Shown here: positions 55,250-64,000 of the stretch, in pieces | Layout of the letters: each line of letters starts with the position of its first letter | Numbering within the stretch: position 1 is the stretch's first letter | Source: Halopseudomonas pelagia | Lineage (GTDB): Bacteria > Pseudomonadota > Gammaproteobacteria > Pseudomonadales > Pseudomonadaceae | NCBI RefSeq assembly: GCF_009497895.1 | Contig: NZ_CP033116.1 | Span: 186,001 to 250,000, forward strand | DNA: 64,000 bases | Direction of reading: 5' to 3' | Translations under genes and position numbers: made by a program | Notes under the pieces: generated by a model | Told to the model about the DNA's origin: nothing | Seen by the model: only the letters and a program-made list of their open reading frames with translations | Databases searched by the model: none

Positions 55250-56033
55250 GCTTGCAGTCGGGTCCGTGCTGGTGGCTGTGTGATGTATGGGAAGGCGAGG
55301 CATCCACTACTTCACCATGCAGATCATGGTCGTGATCATGGTGGTGGTTATACACCGCCAGGGCGCTGGCCTGCTCGCCAAACAGCGCGACAAAAGCCGG
55401 GTCCAGGCTGACCTGTTCGGGATGGCCGGAACAGCAGACGTGGCGATTCAGGCACACCACCGTGGTCGTGGTCGCCATCACCAGATGCAGGTCATGCGAG
55501 ACCATCAGCACGCCGCAGTTATAGCGGTCACGCAGCCGGGTAATCAGTTGGTAAAGCTCAATCTGGCCGTTTACATCCACGCCCTGCACTGGCTCGTCGA
55601 GCACCAGCAAGTCCGGATTACGCAGCAGGGCCCTGGCCAGCAATATGCGTTGCAACTCGCCGCCGGAAACCTGCTGCAGCGGTCGCTCAAGCAAATGCCC
55701 GGCGCCGACATCCTCCAGCGCTTGCAGTGCCTCGCCGCGCTTGGCACCCGGCGCCAGAAGCAAAAAGCGCATGACCGTCAGCGGCAGGGTCGCATCCACC
55801 TGCAACTTCTGCGGCATATAGCCGATGCGCAAGCGTGGCTGGCGCTGCACCTTGCCCGAGTCGGCCTTGAGCAAACCCAGCACTACCCGCACCAGGCTGG
55901 TTTTACCCGCGCCATTGGGGCCAATCAGGGTGACAACTTCACCGCGCTTGACGCTGAGGCTGACCGATTCCAGCACGGGGTTGCCATGCAGCCGCAGGCT
56001 GACGTTACTCAGACTCAGCAGTGACTCGCTCAT
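55242..56033 (-). CDS. znuC: Zinc ABC transporter ATPase with His-rich tail
   Basis: A 263-residue ATPase: Walker [10 protein letters not shown], signature VSGGELQR, Walker [13 protein letters not shown] and switch VSHDLH. Residues after about 230 form a tail with many His and Asp, likely to bind zinc. Overlaps zur by 4 bases (ATGA) and znuB by 8. Confidence 0.94.
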   Translation of the reverse strand: MSESLLSLSNVSLRLHGNPVLESVSLSVKRGEVVTLIGPNGAGKTSLVRVVLGLLKADSGKVQRQPRLRIGYMPQKLQVDATLPLTVMRFLLLAPGAKRGEALQALEDVGAGHLLERPLQQVSGGELQRILLARALLRNPDLLVLDEPVQGVDVNGQIELYQLITRLRDRYNCGVLMVSHDLHLVMATTTTVVCLNRHVCCSGHPEQVSLDPAFVALFGEQASALAVYNHHHDHDHDLHGEVVDASPSHTSHSHQHGPDCKHA

Positions 56034-56524
56034 GCTGCCGCCTGGCACTGCGCGCACAGACCGGTGATTTCCACGGTCTCACCTTCGACCTGAAATCCGA
56101 AGCCCTTGGCACTGGCGGCGATAGCGTCCTGGATGGCGCTGTTATCCAGCTCGATAGCGATATGGCACTGCCGACAAATCAGAAACTGGCCCTGATGGCG
56201 GTGCTCCGGGCTGGCGCAACCAATAAAGGCGTTCAGCGACGCAATGCGATGGACCAGTCCCTGATCGAGGAGGAAATCCAGTGCCCGATACACCGTCGGC
56301 GGCGCTGCACGGCGGCCATCTTCCCGCGCCAGAGTATCGAGAATGTCGTAGGCGCCCAGCGGCTTGTGACTGTCCCAGACCAGCTCCAGCACCCGTTTAC
56401 GCAGCGCGGTAAAACGCACGCCGGCGCGCTCGCACAGGTGTTCGGCCGCCGCCAGCGCGTCATGCACACAGGCGTCGTGGTCATGCGGTTGGTGCGGATC
56501 ATGGGGCAGGCTGAGGTTGCTCAT
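56030..56524 (-). CDS. zur: Zinc uptake regulator Zur
   Basis: A 164-residue Fur-family repressor: His-rich N-terminal tail ([15 protein letters not shown]), winged helix ([20 protein letters not shown]), regulatory site [14 protein letters not shown] and a second Cys pair CAQC. With zinc bound it represses znu genes. It heads the zur-znuC-znuB operon and is divergent from znuA. Confidence 0.94.
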   Translation of the reverse strand: MSNLSLPHDPHQPHDHDACVHDALAAAEHLCERAGVRFTALRKRVLELVWDSHKPLGAYDILDTLAREDGRRAAPPTVYRALDFLLDQGLVHRIASLNAFIGCASPEHRHQGQFLICRQCHIAIELDNSAIQDAIAASAKGFGFQVEGETVEITGLCAQCQAAA

Positions 56525-56568
56525 GGCGAATAGGCCTTCAAAGGGAGTCTGGTCAACGGCTTTACTGC

Positions 56569-56583
56569 TGTTATCATATAACA
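56569..56583. promoter_or_regulatory. Zur box between zur and znuA
   Basis: TGTTATCATATAACA is a near-perfect palindrome matching the gammaproteobacterial Zur site, placed 45 bases from the zur ATG and 24 bases from the znuA ATG, so it should control both operons. Confidence 0.8.
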
Positions 56584-56606
56584 ATTACGTCCCCGGAGAT
56601 ATTTCC

Positions 56607-57536
56607 ATGCTGTTGCGCTCAATGCTCTTGCTGCTTTGCAGTCTGGGCCTGTCTTTTCCTGTGCTGGCTGATAGCGCCAAGGTGCTGACCACCATCAAAC
56701 CGCTGCAGCAGATCGCCGCAGCGGTGATGGACGGCGTCGATACGCAGGCGGTGTTGCTCACGCCCGGCAATTCGCCGCACAACTACGCTCTGCGCCCGTC
56801 AGACCGCCGGGCGCTGTTGAATGCCGAGCGCATCTACTGGATCGGCCCCGAGCTGGAGCTGTTCCTGGAAGAAGTGCTGGGTCGCCAGGGCAACGCCCAG
56901 GCGCTGCTGCATCTACCCGGCATGCGGGTGCGCGAGCAACTGCAATCAATTAACTTCCAGGAAGATGAAAGCGAGCACAATCATGGCCATGACCACGGGC
57001 ATGACCACGATCACGGCGCGCTGGATTCGCATATCTGGCTGTCGCCGGACAATGCGCTGCATATAGCCCGATTTATGGCCGAAGATCTGGCCAGCCTGTA
57101 TCCACAACACGCTGAGCGTTTAAGCTCTAACGCAGAAGCCTTTGCCAAGCGCCTGAGCGCACTGGACGCGCGCCTGAAAGAGCGCCTGGAACCGCTGCAG
57201 GATCGGGCGTATTTTGTCTTCCATGATGGCTACGGCTATTTCGAGGACCATTACGGCTTGCGCCCGCGCGGCATTTTCAGCCTGTCCCATGAAGTGCAGC
57301 CGGGAGCGCGGCATATCAATCTGTTGCGCCAGCAGCTGCAGAAAGCCGGAGCCAGCTGCGTATTTACCGAACCGCAATTCACCCCGCGTCTGGTCGATAG
57401 CTTGACCCAGGGCCTGCCCGTTGAAAAAGGCGAATTGGATCCATTAGGTGGCGGCATTGAGATCTCGGCGCGCGGTTACGAGCAAACCTTGAACTCGCTT
57501 GCCGAGCAGATGGCTAACTGCCTGGAAAAACTCTGA
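56607..57536 (+). CDS. znuA: Zinc-binding periplasmic protein ZnuA
   Basis: A 309-residue cluster A-I substrate-binding protein with a signal peptide (to about 22), zinc ligands in NSPHNYALRPSD, SHIWLSPDN and FHDGYGYFEDHYG, and the His/Asp-rich loop HNHGHDHGHDHDHG near residue 130 typical of ZnuA. GGAG precedes the ATG. Divergent from zur. Confidence 0.94.
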   Translation: MLLRSMLLLLCSLGLSFPVLADSAKVLTTIKPLQQIAAAVMDGVDTQAVLLTPGNSPHNYALRPSDRRALLNAERIYWIGPELELFLEEVLGRQGNAQALLHLPGMRVREQLQSINFQEDESEHNHGHDHGHDHDHGALDSHIWLSPDNALHIARFMAEDLASLYPQHAERLSSNAEAFAKRLSALDARLKERLEPLQDRAYFVFHDGYGYFEDHYGLRPRGIFSLSHEVQPGARHINLLRQQLQKAGASCVFTEPQFTPRLVDSLTQGLPVEKGELDPLGGGIEISARGYEQTLNSLAEQMANCLEKL

Positions 57537-57549
57537 ACAGGTGCCGCCG

Positions 57550-57963
57550 CTAGCTGCGGCGGGTTGCCTGCGAGGCTTGCATCACCCGCTCGGCTGGAAC
57601 CCGTAGTTGCTGGAAAAGATAAGCCTTGAATTCCGCTGACCACGGCTGCCGTTCCAGCGCCCCGGCCATGCAGTTGAGCCAGGCATCGCGCTCGGCCTCA
57701 TCGATGCTCCAGTGCGCGTGAAAGCTGGGTAAATTGATCTGCCCGTAGCGCTCCAGATAGAGCCGCGGCCCGCCTAGCCAGCCGCACAAAAACCGGGTGA
57801 GCTTGTCCCGCGCCGAGCTTAGATCCTCGGCGTGCAACCGCCGCACCGCTACGGCATCAGCTTGCTCATCCATTTTCTGGTAGAAATCATCCACCAGTTG
57901 CCGCACCCCCTCATACCCGCCGGCAGCCTGAAATGAGGCGTCTTGTTGACCGTATTGCAGCAT
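57550..57963 (-). CDS. Group II truncated hemoglobin
   Basis: A 137-residue 2-on-2 globin with B10 Tyr (LVDDFYQKM), proximal His in PSFHAHWSI and the group II Trp G8 in ERDAWLNCM. Such globins bind oxygen, nitric oxide or peroxide and help in nitrosative or oxidative stress. It converges with znuA 13 bases away. Confidence 0.9.
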   Translation of the reverse strand: MLQYGQQDASFQAAGGYEGVRQLVDDFYQKMDEQADAVAVRRLHAEDLSSARDKLTRFLCGWLGGPRLYLERYGQINLPSFHAHWSIDEAERDAWLNCMAGALERQPWSAEFKAYLFQQLRVPAERVMQASQATRRS

Positions 57964-58117
57964 ATTGATCTACCCCTCTGTGACCGATGTAGCCTGGCAG
58001 TGATCGCAACTTGCCAAGGTAAAGATTCGAAACGCTTTCTCTAACGCAGCGCCTCGGCTTTGTTTGAGCGAGACGACAGGGCAGAATGAGCTCATACCTG
58101 TTCAAGAGATAACCGTC

Positions 58118-59020
58118 ATGACCCTGCGTATCGGCATCGATCTGGGTGGCACCAAAACCGAACTCGTTGCGCTCGATACTGAAGGCCAGGAGCGCTACCG
58201 CATCCGCGTGCCGACCCCTTCAAACGACTACGCGGCGGTGATTGCCTGCATAGTCGCTCTGGTCACCGACGCTGAACGCCAGCTCGGCGCCAGCGCCAGC
58301 ATTGGCATAGGTGTACCCGGATCGCCTTCTCCCGCCACATCACTGATGCGCAATGCCAACACCCAATGCCTGAACGGCAAGCCGTTTCAGCAGGACCTGA
58401 GCAACGCACTGCGGCGCGAAGTGCACCTTGCCAACGATGCCAACTGCTTTGCCCTGTCGGAAGCGATCGACGGCGCTGGCCGCGGCGCCCAGGTAGTGTT
58501 CGGCGTCATTCTCGGCACCGGTACCGGCGGCGGCGTGGTGATCAACCAGCAGGTGCTCCAGGGCCGCAACGCGATCGGCGGGGAATGGGGCCACAATCCA
58601 CTGCCCTGGCCTACAGCGGATGAGTTGCCGGGGATCCAATGTTTCTGCGGCAAACGCGGCTGCATTGAAACCTTCGTCTCCGGCACCGGCTTTGCCAGGG
58701 ACCACCAATTGCAGACCGGCGAAAAGCTGTCCGCCCTGGAAATCACCCAGCGTGCCAACGCCAGCGACCCACAGGCTCTGGCCACCCTGACGCGTTACTA
58801 CGACCGCCTGGCACGCGCGCTGGCCAGCGTGATCAACGTGCTCGATCCCGACGTAGTGGTATTGGGCGGCGGTATGTCGCGCTACCAGCCTCTGTACCTG
58901 CAATTGACCCAGCGCTTACCCCGTTATGTGTTCTCGGACTGCTTCACCACGCCGGTCCTGCCTGCCGTGCATGGGGATGCCAGCGGGGTGCGCGGCGCGG
59001 CCTGGCTCTGGCCGGGTTAG
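58118..59020 (+). CDS. ROK family sugar kinase (fructokinase-like)
   Basis: A 300-residue ROK kinase: phosphate motif IGIDLGGTKTELVAL, sugar-binding region NDANCFALSEA, EWGHNP, and the zinc motif CFCGKRGCIETF. It resembles Mak fructokinase or NagK; the sugar is not certain. Convergent with thrB, the stops overlapping by 4 bases. Confidence 0.9.
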   Translation: MTLRIGIDLGGTKTELVALDTEGQERYRIRVPTPSNDYAAVIACIVALVTDAERQLGASASIGIGVPGSPSPATSLMRNANTQCLNGKPFQQDLSNALRREVHLANDANCFALSEAIDGAGRGAQVVFGVILGTGTGGGVVINQQVLQGRNAIGGEWGHNPLPWPTADELPGIQCFCGKRGCIETFVSGTGFARDHQLQTGEKLSALEITQRANASDPQALATLTRYYDRLARALASVINVLDPDVVVLGGGMSRYQPLYLQLTQRLPRYVFSDCFTTPVLPAVHGDASGVRGAAWLWPG

Positions 59021-59970
59021 AGTGCCAAGGGTAAGCCGATACTCACTTTGCCGTGGCCTTCCAGCACCCGCAGAAAATGCTCTGGCTCCTTGACCAGCAC
59101 ACCGCTCTGGCCGCTGTGTTGATCTGCCGCCAATTGCCGCGACAGCCAGAAACGCAGCGCTGCCAGGCGCAGCACGTCGGCCCAGTGTTCGGCTTCGACC
59201 GGTGTGAAACGGCGGATGCCGGCGTAACCGGCCAGCAGCGCTTGGGTGCGGTCGGAATCGAGGCGCTGGTGCTCGTCCATACACCAGTCATTCACACAGA
59301 TGGCCACGTCATAAAGTGTCCAGCCACTGGCGGCGTTGTAGAAATCAATCACGCCGCTCAGATGATGGCCGTCAAACAGTACATTGTCGCGGAACAGATC
59401 AGCATGCAGCACCGCCTCAGGCAAATGCGGCGGCGTTTGCAGCCAGCTGTCGATAACGCCGCGCAGCGGCTCAAACATCGCCTGCTGGGCAGCGCTGCAC
59501 CGCAGCAACTGTTCACCAAGATGCCGCTGCATCCAGGACAGGCCGCGGTCGCTCTCGCGCAACAGGCCACTTTTTTCCGTGCTGTTGTGCAGCCGGGCGA
59601 GCGTCTGGCCGACGGCCTGGCAATGGCTGGCATCCGGCTGGGCTACATGTTTGCCGGGCAGACGCGGCTGCAACAGCGCAGGCCGACCATTAAGCTGCTG
59701 TAGCGCCTGCCCCTGCTGATCCGGCAGCGCATAAGGCACCGGCAAATCGTCGGCGTGCAGGTGCTCAAGCAATTCGATAAAGAACGGCAGATCATCCACC
59801 GGCCCACGCTCGACCAGTGTCAGCACGAACTCGCCACGCTCACAACTGACGAAGAAATTGCTGTTCTCGCTGCCACCGCTGATGCCTTCATGGCTCAGCA
59901 GGCGGCCGAGATCGTAGCGCGTTAGAAAAGCGTCAAGCTCAGCTCGGCTGACCTCGGTAAATACAGACAT
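59017..59970 (-). CDS. thrB: Homoserine kinase, APH-fold type
   Basis: A 317-residue kinase of the aminoglycoside phosphotransferase fold, as in Pseudomonas ThrB, with EGISGGSENSNFFV (nucleotide loop), catalytic LHADLFRDNVLFDG and metal-binding GVIDFYNA. It phosphorylates homoserine in threonine synthesis. DUF2782 lies upstream on the same strand with 9 bases between, in the order seen in P. aeruginosa. Confidence 0.92.
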   Translation of the reverse strand: MSVFTEVSRAELDAFLTRYDLGRLLSHEGISGGSENSNFFVSCERGEFVLTLVERGPVDDLPFFIELLEHLHADDLPVPYALPDQQGQALQQLNGRPALLQPRLPGKHVAQPDASHCQAVGQTLARLHNSTEKSGLLRESDRGLSWMQRHLGEQLLRCSAAQQAMFEPLRGVIDSWLQTPPHLPEAVLHADLFRDNVLFDGHHLSGVIDFYNAASGWTLYDVAICVNDWCMDEHQRLDSDRTQALLAGYAGIRRFTPVEAEHWADVLRLAALRFWLSRQLAADQHSGQSGVLVKEPEHFLRVLEGHGKVSIGLPLAL

Positions 59971-59979
59971 GGACCGCCC

Positions 59980-60267
59980 CTACCATTCGAAAATTTTCCA
60001 CGATGGGATACGCAAGCCTTCCGGCTGATCGGAACGGGCAAAATTACCATCGTCGTCAACCGCTACCAGATAATAGGGCGCACCATTCTTCGGCGTGATC
60101 TTGATCGCATAGAGAAAGCCGTTCAATCGGTACTCTTCAACAGTACGGTCGCCTTCCGTGCGGATGGTTACCTCAGGCTCGCCGGGGGCGTCCTGTGCCT
60201 GAGCTGAAAGGCTGACCGCCAAGGCCAGACCAATCACCGCCAATCCGCGGCCGAGTGTGCTTATCAT
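59980..60267 (-). CDS. DUF2782 secreted protein
   Basis: A 95-residue protein with a signal peptide ending SLSAQAQ near residue 24 and a small beta-rich domain (TVEEYRLNGFLYAIKITPKN; PYYLVAVDDDGNF). Typical DUF2782 neighbour of thrB and polA in Pseudomonas; function unknown. Confidence 0.85.
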   Translation of the reverse strand: MISTLGRGLAVIGLALAVSLSAQAQDAPGEPEVTIRTEGDRTVEEYRLNGFLYAIKITPKNGAPYYLVAVDDDGNFARSDQPEGLRIPSWKIFEW

Positions 60268-60340
60268 GGTAAAGTTGTCCTATCGTGGAATGATGCTCTT
60301 ATTCTAGTCTCTTTTACTTATGGAAATGTTGACCTGACGC

Positions 60341-63085
60341 ATGACTGACAAAGCCCCCCTGATCCTGGTGGATGGTTCATCCTACCTTTACCGGGCCTTT
60401 CACGCCCTGCCGCCGCTGACTACGTCCAAGGGTTTGCCCACCGGCGCGGTAAAAGGCGTGCTGAACATGCTCAACAGTCTGCGCAAACAGTACCCGCGCA
60501 GCCCCTTTGCCGTGGTCTTCGACGCCAAGGGCAAGACCTTCCGCGATGAGCTGTTTGAAGATTACAAATCCCACCGCCCGCCGATGCCCGACGACCTGCG
60601 CCTGCAGATCGAACCCCTGCATGCCAGCGTCAAGGCCCTCGGCCTGCCGCTGCTATGCGTGGATGGCGTGGAAGCGGACGACGTGATTGGCACCCTGGCC
60701 CGGCAAAGCGCGGCGGCCGGCTGCCCGGTGGTGATTTCCACCGGCGACAAGGACATGGCCCAACTGGTCGATGAGCACATCACCCTGGTCAACACCATGA
60801 GTGGCACGGTACTGGACATTGCCGGCGTACACGAAAAGTTCGGCGTCGGCCCGGAATGCATCATCGACTTTCTCGCACTGATGGGCGACAAGTCCGACAA
60901 CATTCCCGGCGTCCCGGGCGTGGGCGAGAAAACCGCCTCCGGACTGATTACCGGCATTGGCGGCGGGCTGGACATGATCTACGCCAACCTCGATAAAGTG
61001 CCCGAGCTGACCATCCGCGGGGCGAAGAAACTCCCGGAGAAGCTGCTGGAATTCAAGGAGATGGCTTATCTCTCCTACCAGCTGGCAACCATCAAGGTGG
61101 ACGTAGAATTGGACATCCGCGCCGACGCGCTGATGCCCGGCGAACCGGACCGCGAAGCGCTGATGGCGCTGTACCAGGAGCTGGAATTCAGAAGCTGGGT
61201 CGAGGATCTGTCGCGCGAGGCCAAGGCCGTTGCCCAGGGGGCGGCTAGCGCACCCGTCGAAGCCACCGCGGCCGAGGTGAAATACGAGATCATCCTGGAC
61301 CAAGCCGGCCTGAAGCGTTGGCTGGACAAGCTGCGCAGCGCCGAGCTGTTTGCCTTCGATACCGAAACCACCAGCATTCACGCACAGAAGGCGGAGCTGG
61401 TGGGCGTCTCGCTGGCGGTGTCGGCCAATGAAGCTGCTTATATTCCGGTGGCCCACAGCTATATGGGGGTGCCCGACCAGCTCGACCGCGATGCCGTGGT
61501 GGCCGCACTCAAACCGCTGCTGGAAGACCCAAACAAAGCCAAGGTCGGGCAACATGCCAAGTACGACATGAACGTGCTCGCGCATTACGGCGTCGAGATG
61601 CAGGGCATCGCCTTCGACACCATGCTTGAGTCCTATGTGCTCAACTCCACCGCTACCCGTCACGACATGGACAGTCTGGCGCTGCGCTACCTCGGCCATA
61701 GCACTATTCATTTTGAAGACATCGCCGGCAAGGGCGCCAAGCAGCTGACCTTTGATCAGATCGCGCTGGAGCAGGCTGGGCCTTATGCCGCCGAAGATGC
61801 CGATATCACCCTGCGCCTGCATCAAACACTCTGGGCCAAGCTCGAAGCCGAGCCGAGCCTGGCCAAGGTGTTGCGCGAGATTGAAATGCCGCTGGTGCCG
61901 GTACTGGCACGGATTGAGCGCTACGGCGCGCTGGTCGATGCCAAGCTGCTGGGCATCCAGAGCATCGAGCTGGGTGACAAGATGATTGCCCTGCAACGCG
62001 AAGCCTACGAACTGGCTGGCGAAGAGTTCAATCTGGGGTCACCCAAGCAGTTGGGTACCATCCTGTATGAAAAACAGGGCATCCCGGTGATTTCCAAGAC
62101 CGCCAAGGGCCAGCCCTCCACCGCCGAGGCGGTGCTGGCCGAACTGGCCGAGCAGGGTTATCCGTTGCCGCAGGTGATCATGCAGTACCGCACCCTGAGC
62201 AAGCTCAAGAGCACCTACACCGACCGCCTGCCGGAGCAGATCAACCCGCGCACCGGTCGTATTCACACCAGTTATCACCAGGCGGTCGCGGCTACCGGGC
62301 GGCTGTCGTCATCGGATCCGAACCTGCAGAACATCCCGATCCGCACCGCCGAAGGCCGGCGCATTCGCCAAGCCTTTGTCGCACCCAAAGGCTACAAAAT
62401 GGTAGCGGCGGACTATTCGCAGATCGAGCTGCGGATCATGGCCCACCTGGCCCAGGATCCAGGCTTGCTGCATGCATTCCAGAATGGTCTGGACGTGCAC
62501 AAGGCAACCGCCGCCGAGGTCTTCGGTGTGGAGCTGGAGGAGGTCAGCAGCGATCAGCGGCGCAAGGCAAAGGCGATCAACTTCGGCCTGATCTACGGCA
62601 TGAGCGCCTTCGGCCTGGCAAAGCAGATTGATGTCGATCGCAAACAGGCTCAGGCCTATATCGACCGCTATTTCACCCGCTACCCAGGCGTACTCGGCTA
62701 TATGGAGCGCACTCGAGCTCAGGCCGGCGAGCAGGGCTTCGTCGAAACCCTGTTCGGGCGACGCCTGTACCTGCCGGATATCAATGCCAAGAATCAGGCG
62801 CTACGCAAGGGCGCCGAGCGCACCGCGATCAACGCGCCGATGCAGGGGACCGCAGCGGATATCATCAAACGGGCGATGCTCACTGTTGATGCCTGGCTGG
62901 CGGAGTCTGGACTGGACGCCCGGGTGATCATGCAGGTGCACGATGAATTGGTCCTGGAAGTGCGCGAAGATCAGGTGCCGCAATTGAGCGAAGGCCTGCG
63001 CACCCATATGGCCGCCGCAGCCGAACTGGCGGTGCCACTGGTGGTGGATGTCGGGGTGGGTGACAACTGGGATGAGGCACACTGA
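60341..63085 (+). CDS. polA: DNA polymerase I
   Basis: A 914-residue enzyme with all three activities: 5'-3' exonuclease (1-290; [29 protein letters not shown]), 3'-5' proofreading exonuclease with FAFDTETTS, and polymerase with [29 protein letters not shown] and [11 protein letters not shown]. It removes RNA primers and fills repair gaps. Confidence 0.97.
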   Translation: MTDKAPLILVDGSSYLYRAFHALPPLTTSKGLPTGAVKGVLNMLNSLRKQYPRSPFAVVFDAKGKTFRDELFEDYKSHRPPMPDDLRLQIEPLHASVKALGLPLLCVDGVEADDVIGTLARQSAAAGCPVVISTGDKDMAQLVDEHITLVNTMSGTVLDIAGVHEKFGVGPECIIDFLALMGDKSDNIPGVPGVGEKTASGLITGIGGGLDMIYANLDKVPELTIRGAKKLPEKLLEFKEMAYLSYQLATIKVDVELDIRADALMPGEPDREALMALYQELEFRSWVEDLSREAKAVAQGAASAPVEATAAEVKYEIILDQAGLKRWLDKLRSAELFAFDTETTSIHAQKAELVGVSLAVSANEAAYIPVAHSYMGVPDQLDRDAVVAALKPLLEDPNKAKVGQHAKYDMNVLAHYGVEMQGIAFDTMLESYVLNSTATRHDMDSLALRYLGHSTIHFEDIAGKGAKQLTFDQIALEQAGPYAAEDADITLRLHQTLWAKLEAEPSLAKVLREIEMPLVPVLARIERYGALVDAKLLGIQSIELGDKMIALQREAYELAGEEFNLGSPKQLGTILYEKQGIPVISKTAKGQPSTAEAVLAELAEQGYPLPQVIMQYRTLSKLKSTYTDRLPEQINPRTGRIHTSYHQAVAATGRLSSSDPNLQNIPIRTAEGRRIRQAFVAPKGYKMVAADYSQIELRIMAHLAQDPGLLHAFQNGLDVHKATAAEVFGVELEEVSSDQRRKAKAINFGLIYGMSAFGLAKQIDVDRKQAQAYIDRYFTRYPGVLGYMERTRAQAGEQGFVETLFGRRLYLPDINAKNQALRKGAERTAINAPMQGTAADIIKRAMLTVDAWLAESGLDARVIMQVHDELVLEVREDQVPQLSEGLRTHMAAAAELAVPLVVDVGVGDNWDEAH

Positions 63086-63150
63086 GACAGCGCTGAAACC
63101 CTTGTTCCAGAGACCTTGAAAACTATTTTGATTATTTTTGAATTTTTATT

Positions 63151-63178
63151 GAACTTAGGTTGAACAAGGTCGGTCAGA
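63151..63178 (+). promoter_or_regulatory. AlgU/sigma-22-type promoter of the sRNA
   Basis: GAACTT (63151-63156) and TCAGA (63174-63178), 17 bases apart, match the sigma-E/AlgU pattern GAACTT-N16/17-TCTGA with one change. Transcription would start near 63185. Confidence 0.65.
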
Positions 63179-63184
63179 ATCTGT

Positions 63185-63316
63185 GAAAGGCCAGTCAAGC
63201 CCTTCATGCTCCTAGATGTGATTTAGTGTTGGCAGAAATACCGGGTAATCTCTCCTAGCACGCCCGGTTATTAGACCTCGAACTTTCCCTCCCCATAGAA
63301 GTTCGAGGTTTTTTTT
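63185..63316 (+). ncRNA. ersA: ErsA-like small RNA
   Basis: Between polA and engB, where P. aeruginosa encodes ErsA, an AlgU-like promoter and a strong terminator bound about 132 bases, equal to the ErsA length I recall. A hairpin at 63240-63268 (ACCGGG/CCCGGT) shows TCTCCT in its loop, and the terminator loop holds TTCCCTCCCC; both could pair with ribosome-binding sites. No ORF is convincing here. The identity rests on position, length and signals rather than alignment; the start is approximate. Confidence 0.8.
63276..63316 (+). terminator. Rho-independent terminator of the sRNA
   Basis: CCTCGAACTT and AAGTTCGAGG form a perfect 10-bp stem followed by eight T residues. It lies 15 bases before the end of the convergent engB. 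Confidence 0.93.
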
Positions 63317-63331
63317 GGTTAGGCGTAATGG

Positions 63332-64000
63332 CTATTCGCCATCCTGGTTTTCCTGCTCGCCATCCGACTCCGCCTGCAACTGATCATCTACCGCGCCGGC
63401 TTCCTCGTCCTGTTCAGAGAAAAGCCAGCTATCCAGCACGGTGTAGGCCTCATCCAGACCCTGGCGCTTGGGCGCCGAAAACAGCTGCACCGAGGCGCGA
63501 TTGCCGTATTCCTTACGGACGATGGTCTGCACCTTCAGCAAGGTATTCTTCGCGGCACCAAAAGCCAGCTTGTCAGCTTTGCTGAGCAGAATATGCGCAG
63601 GCAGGCCGCTGACGTCGCTCCACTCAAGCATCATCCGGTCAAAATCAGACAGGGGATGGCGAATGTCCATTACCAGCACCAGACCGACCAGTGAATTACG
63701 CTCGGTCAGATAAGCGTCCAGGTGCTGTTTCCAGTGTTCCTTGAGTGCCAGCGGCACTTTGGCATAACCATAACCGGGCAGATCAACCAGCCGGCGCTGC
63801 TCGTCAAGGCCAAAGAAATTGAGTAGCTGCGTACGCCCAGGGGTTTTCGAGGTGCGTGCCAGCCGCGCGTGGGTCAGGGTGTTCAGCGCACTGGACTTAC
63901 CCGCGTTGGAACGCCCGGCAAAAGCGACCTCGTAACCGCGGTCCGCTGGGCATTGGGTCACTTCACTGGCGCTTTTGATAAAGGTGGCCTGCTGACAGAG
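63332..64000 (-). CDS. engB: Ribosome biogenesis GTPase EngB/YihA (5' end outside window)
   Basis: The frame stays open from the stop at 63332 to the right edge, so roughly the first ten residues are missing; the visible start [14 protein letters not shown] fits the Pseudomonas EngB N-terminus. G motifs are intact: GRSNAGKSS (G1), [10 protein letters not shown] (G3) and LLSKADKL (G4). It acts in late 50S subunit assembly. The C-terminal tail is rich in Glu, Asp and Gln. Confidence 0.94.
   Translation of the reverse strand, partial: LCQQATFIKSASEVTQCPADRGYEVAFAGRSNAGKSSALNTLTHARLARTSKTPGRTQLLNFFGLDEQRRLVDLPGYGYAKVPLALKEHWKQHLDAYLTERNSLVGLVLVMDIRHPLSDFDRMMLEWSDVSGLPAHILLSKADKLAFGAAKNTLLKVQTIVRKEYGNRASVQLFSAPKRQGLDEAYTVLDSWLFSEQDEEAGAVDDQLQAESDGEQENQDGE

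Noticed and set aside
60653..61996. Long minus-strand ORF of 447 codons
   Set aside because: It is antisense to polA, whose motifs are intact; the ORF is His/Gln-rich with no domain and is a by-product of high-GC codon use.
1..64000. CRISPR arrays, tRNA or rRNA genes, insertion sequences, prophage
   Set aside because: No regularly spaced repeats, cloverleaf-like sequences, transposase or phage proteins were seen while reading both strands.

Overview
The window looks like a near-origin segment of a Pseudomonadaceae chromosome. The signs are the polA / ErsA-type sRNA / engB arrangement, the thrB-znuA-zur-znuCB neighbourhood, a complete aa3 cytochrome oxidase cluster in Pseudomonas order (coxB-coxA-ctaG-coxC-SURF1-Sco-like-ctaA-cyoE-sco), prlC next to a gamma-carbonic-anhydrase gene, and an RND efflux operon whose operator closely resembles the TtgR operator of P. 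putida. A marine or saline relative such as the Halopseudomonas (P. pertucinogena) lineage is plausible, but I cannot prove the genus from sequence alone. No rRNA, tRNA, CRISPR array, IS element or prophage gene was seen.

Layout. 1-2.4 kb: an efflux operon cut by the window edge (duplicated suffix-domain membrane protein, HlyD adaptor, DUF2955 permease). 2.4-5.9 kb: Pqi lipid-transport operon with pqiA as two genes. 6.1-8.4 kb: GFA-fold protein, DUF2845 protein, APC permease. 8.5-15 kb: an iron-uptake block with a DUF3649-PepSY-DUF3325 operon, and a catecholate-type TonB receptor lying inverted between its probable response regulator and sensor kinase. 15.3-22.6 kb: two TetR genes and the ttgABC-type tripartite pump. 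22.6-34.4 kb: PhoD-like phosphatase, DUF533 protein, a TPR response regulator with a soluble histidine kinase, an ammonium-transporter/PAS/GGDEF/EAL fusion, a CurA-type reductase, a membrane diguanylate cyclase and a gamma carbonic anhydrase. 34.5-46.4 kb: prlC-yheV and the aa3 oxidase structural and assembly genes. 46.4-54.3 kb: a DNA repair island. 54.5-64 kb: zinc uptake, truncated globin, ROK kinase, thrB, polA, an sRNA and engB.

How parts work together. The repair island joins two modules. One is a LexA-box-preceded radical-SAM protein plus its TIGR03915 partner; the other is the translationally coupled exonuclease-ligase-Lhr helicase-PdeM set. The cox cluster has a sigma-S-like promoter and an ANR/FNR-like box, which fits starvation- or redox-dependent use of the aa3 oxidase. 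The zinc genes are divergent around a Zur box, and the TtgR operator sits between ttgR and ttgA. The Amt-GGDEF-EAL fusion would link external ammonium to cyclic-di-GMP.

The most distinctive items are the Amt fusion, the LexA-controlled repair island, the ErsA-like sRNA with an AlgU-type promoter, and the split two-component system around the TonB receptor. All functional claims rest on reading motifs; no database search was run.
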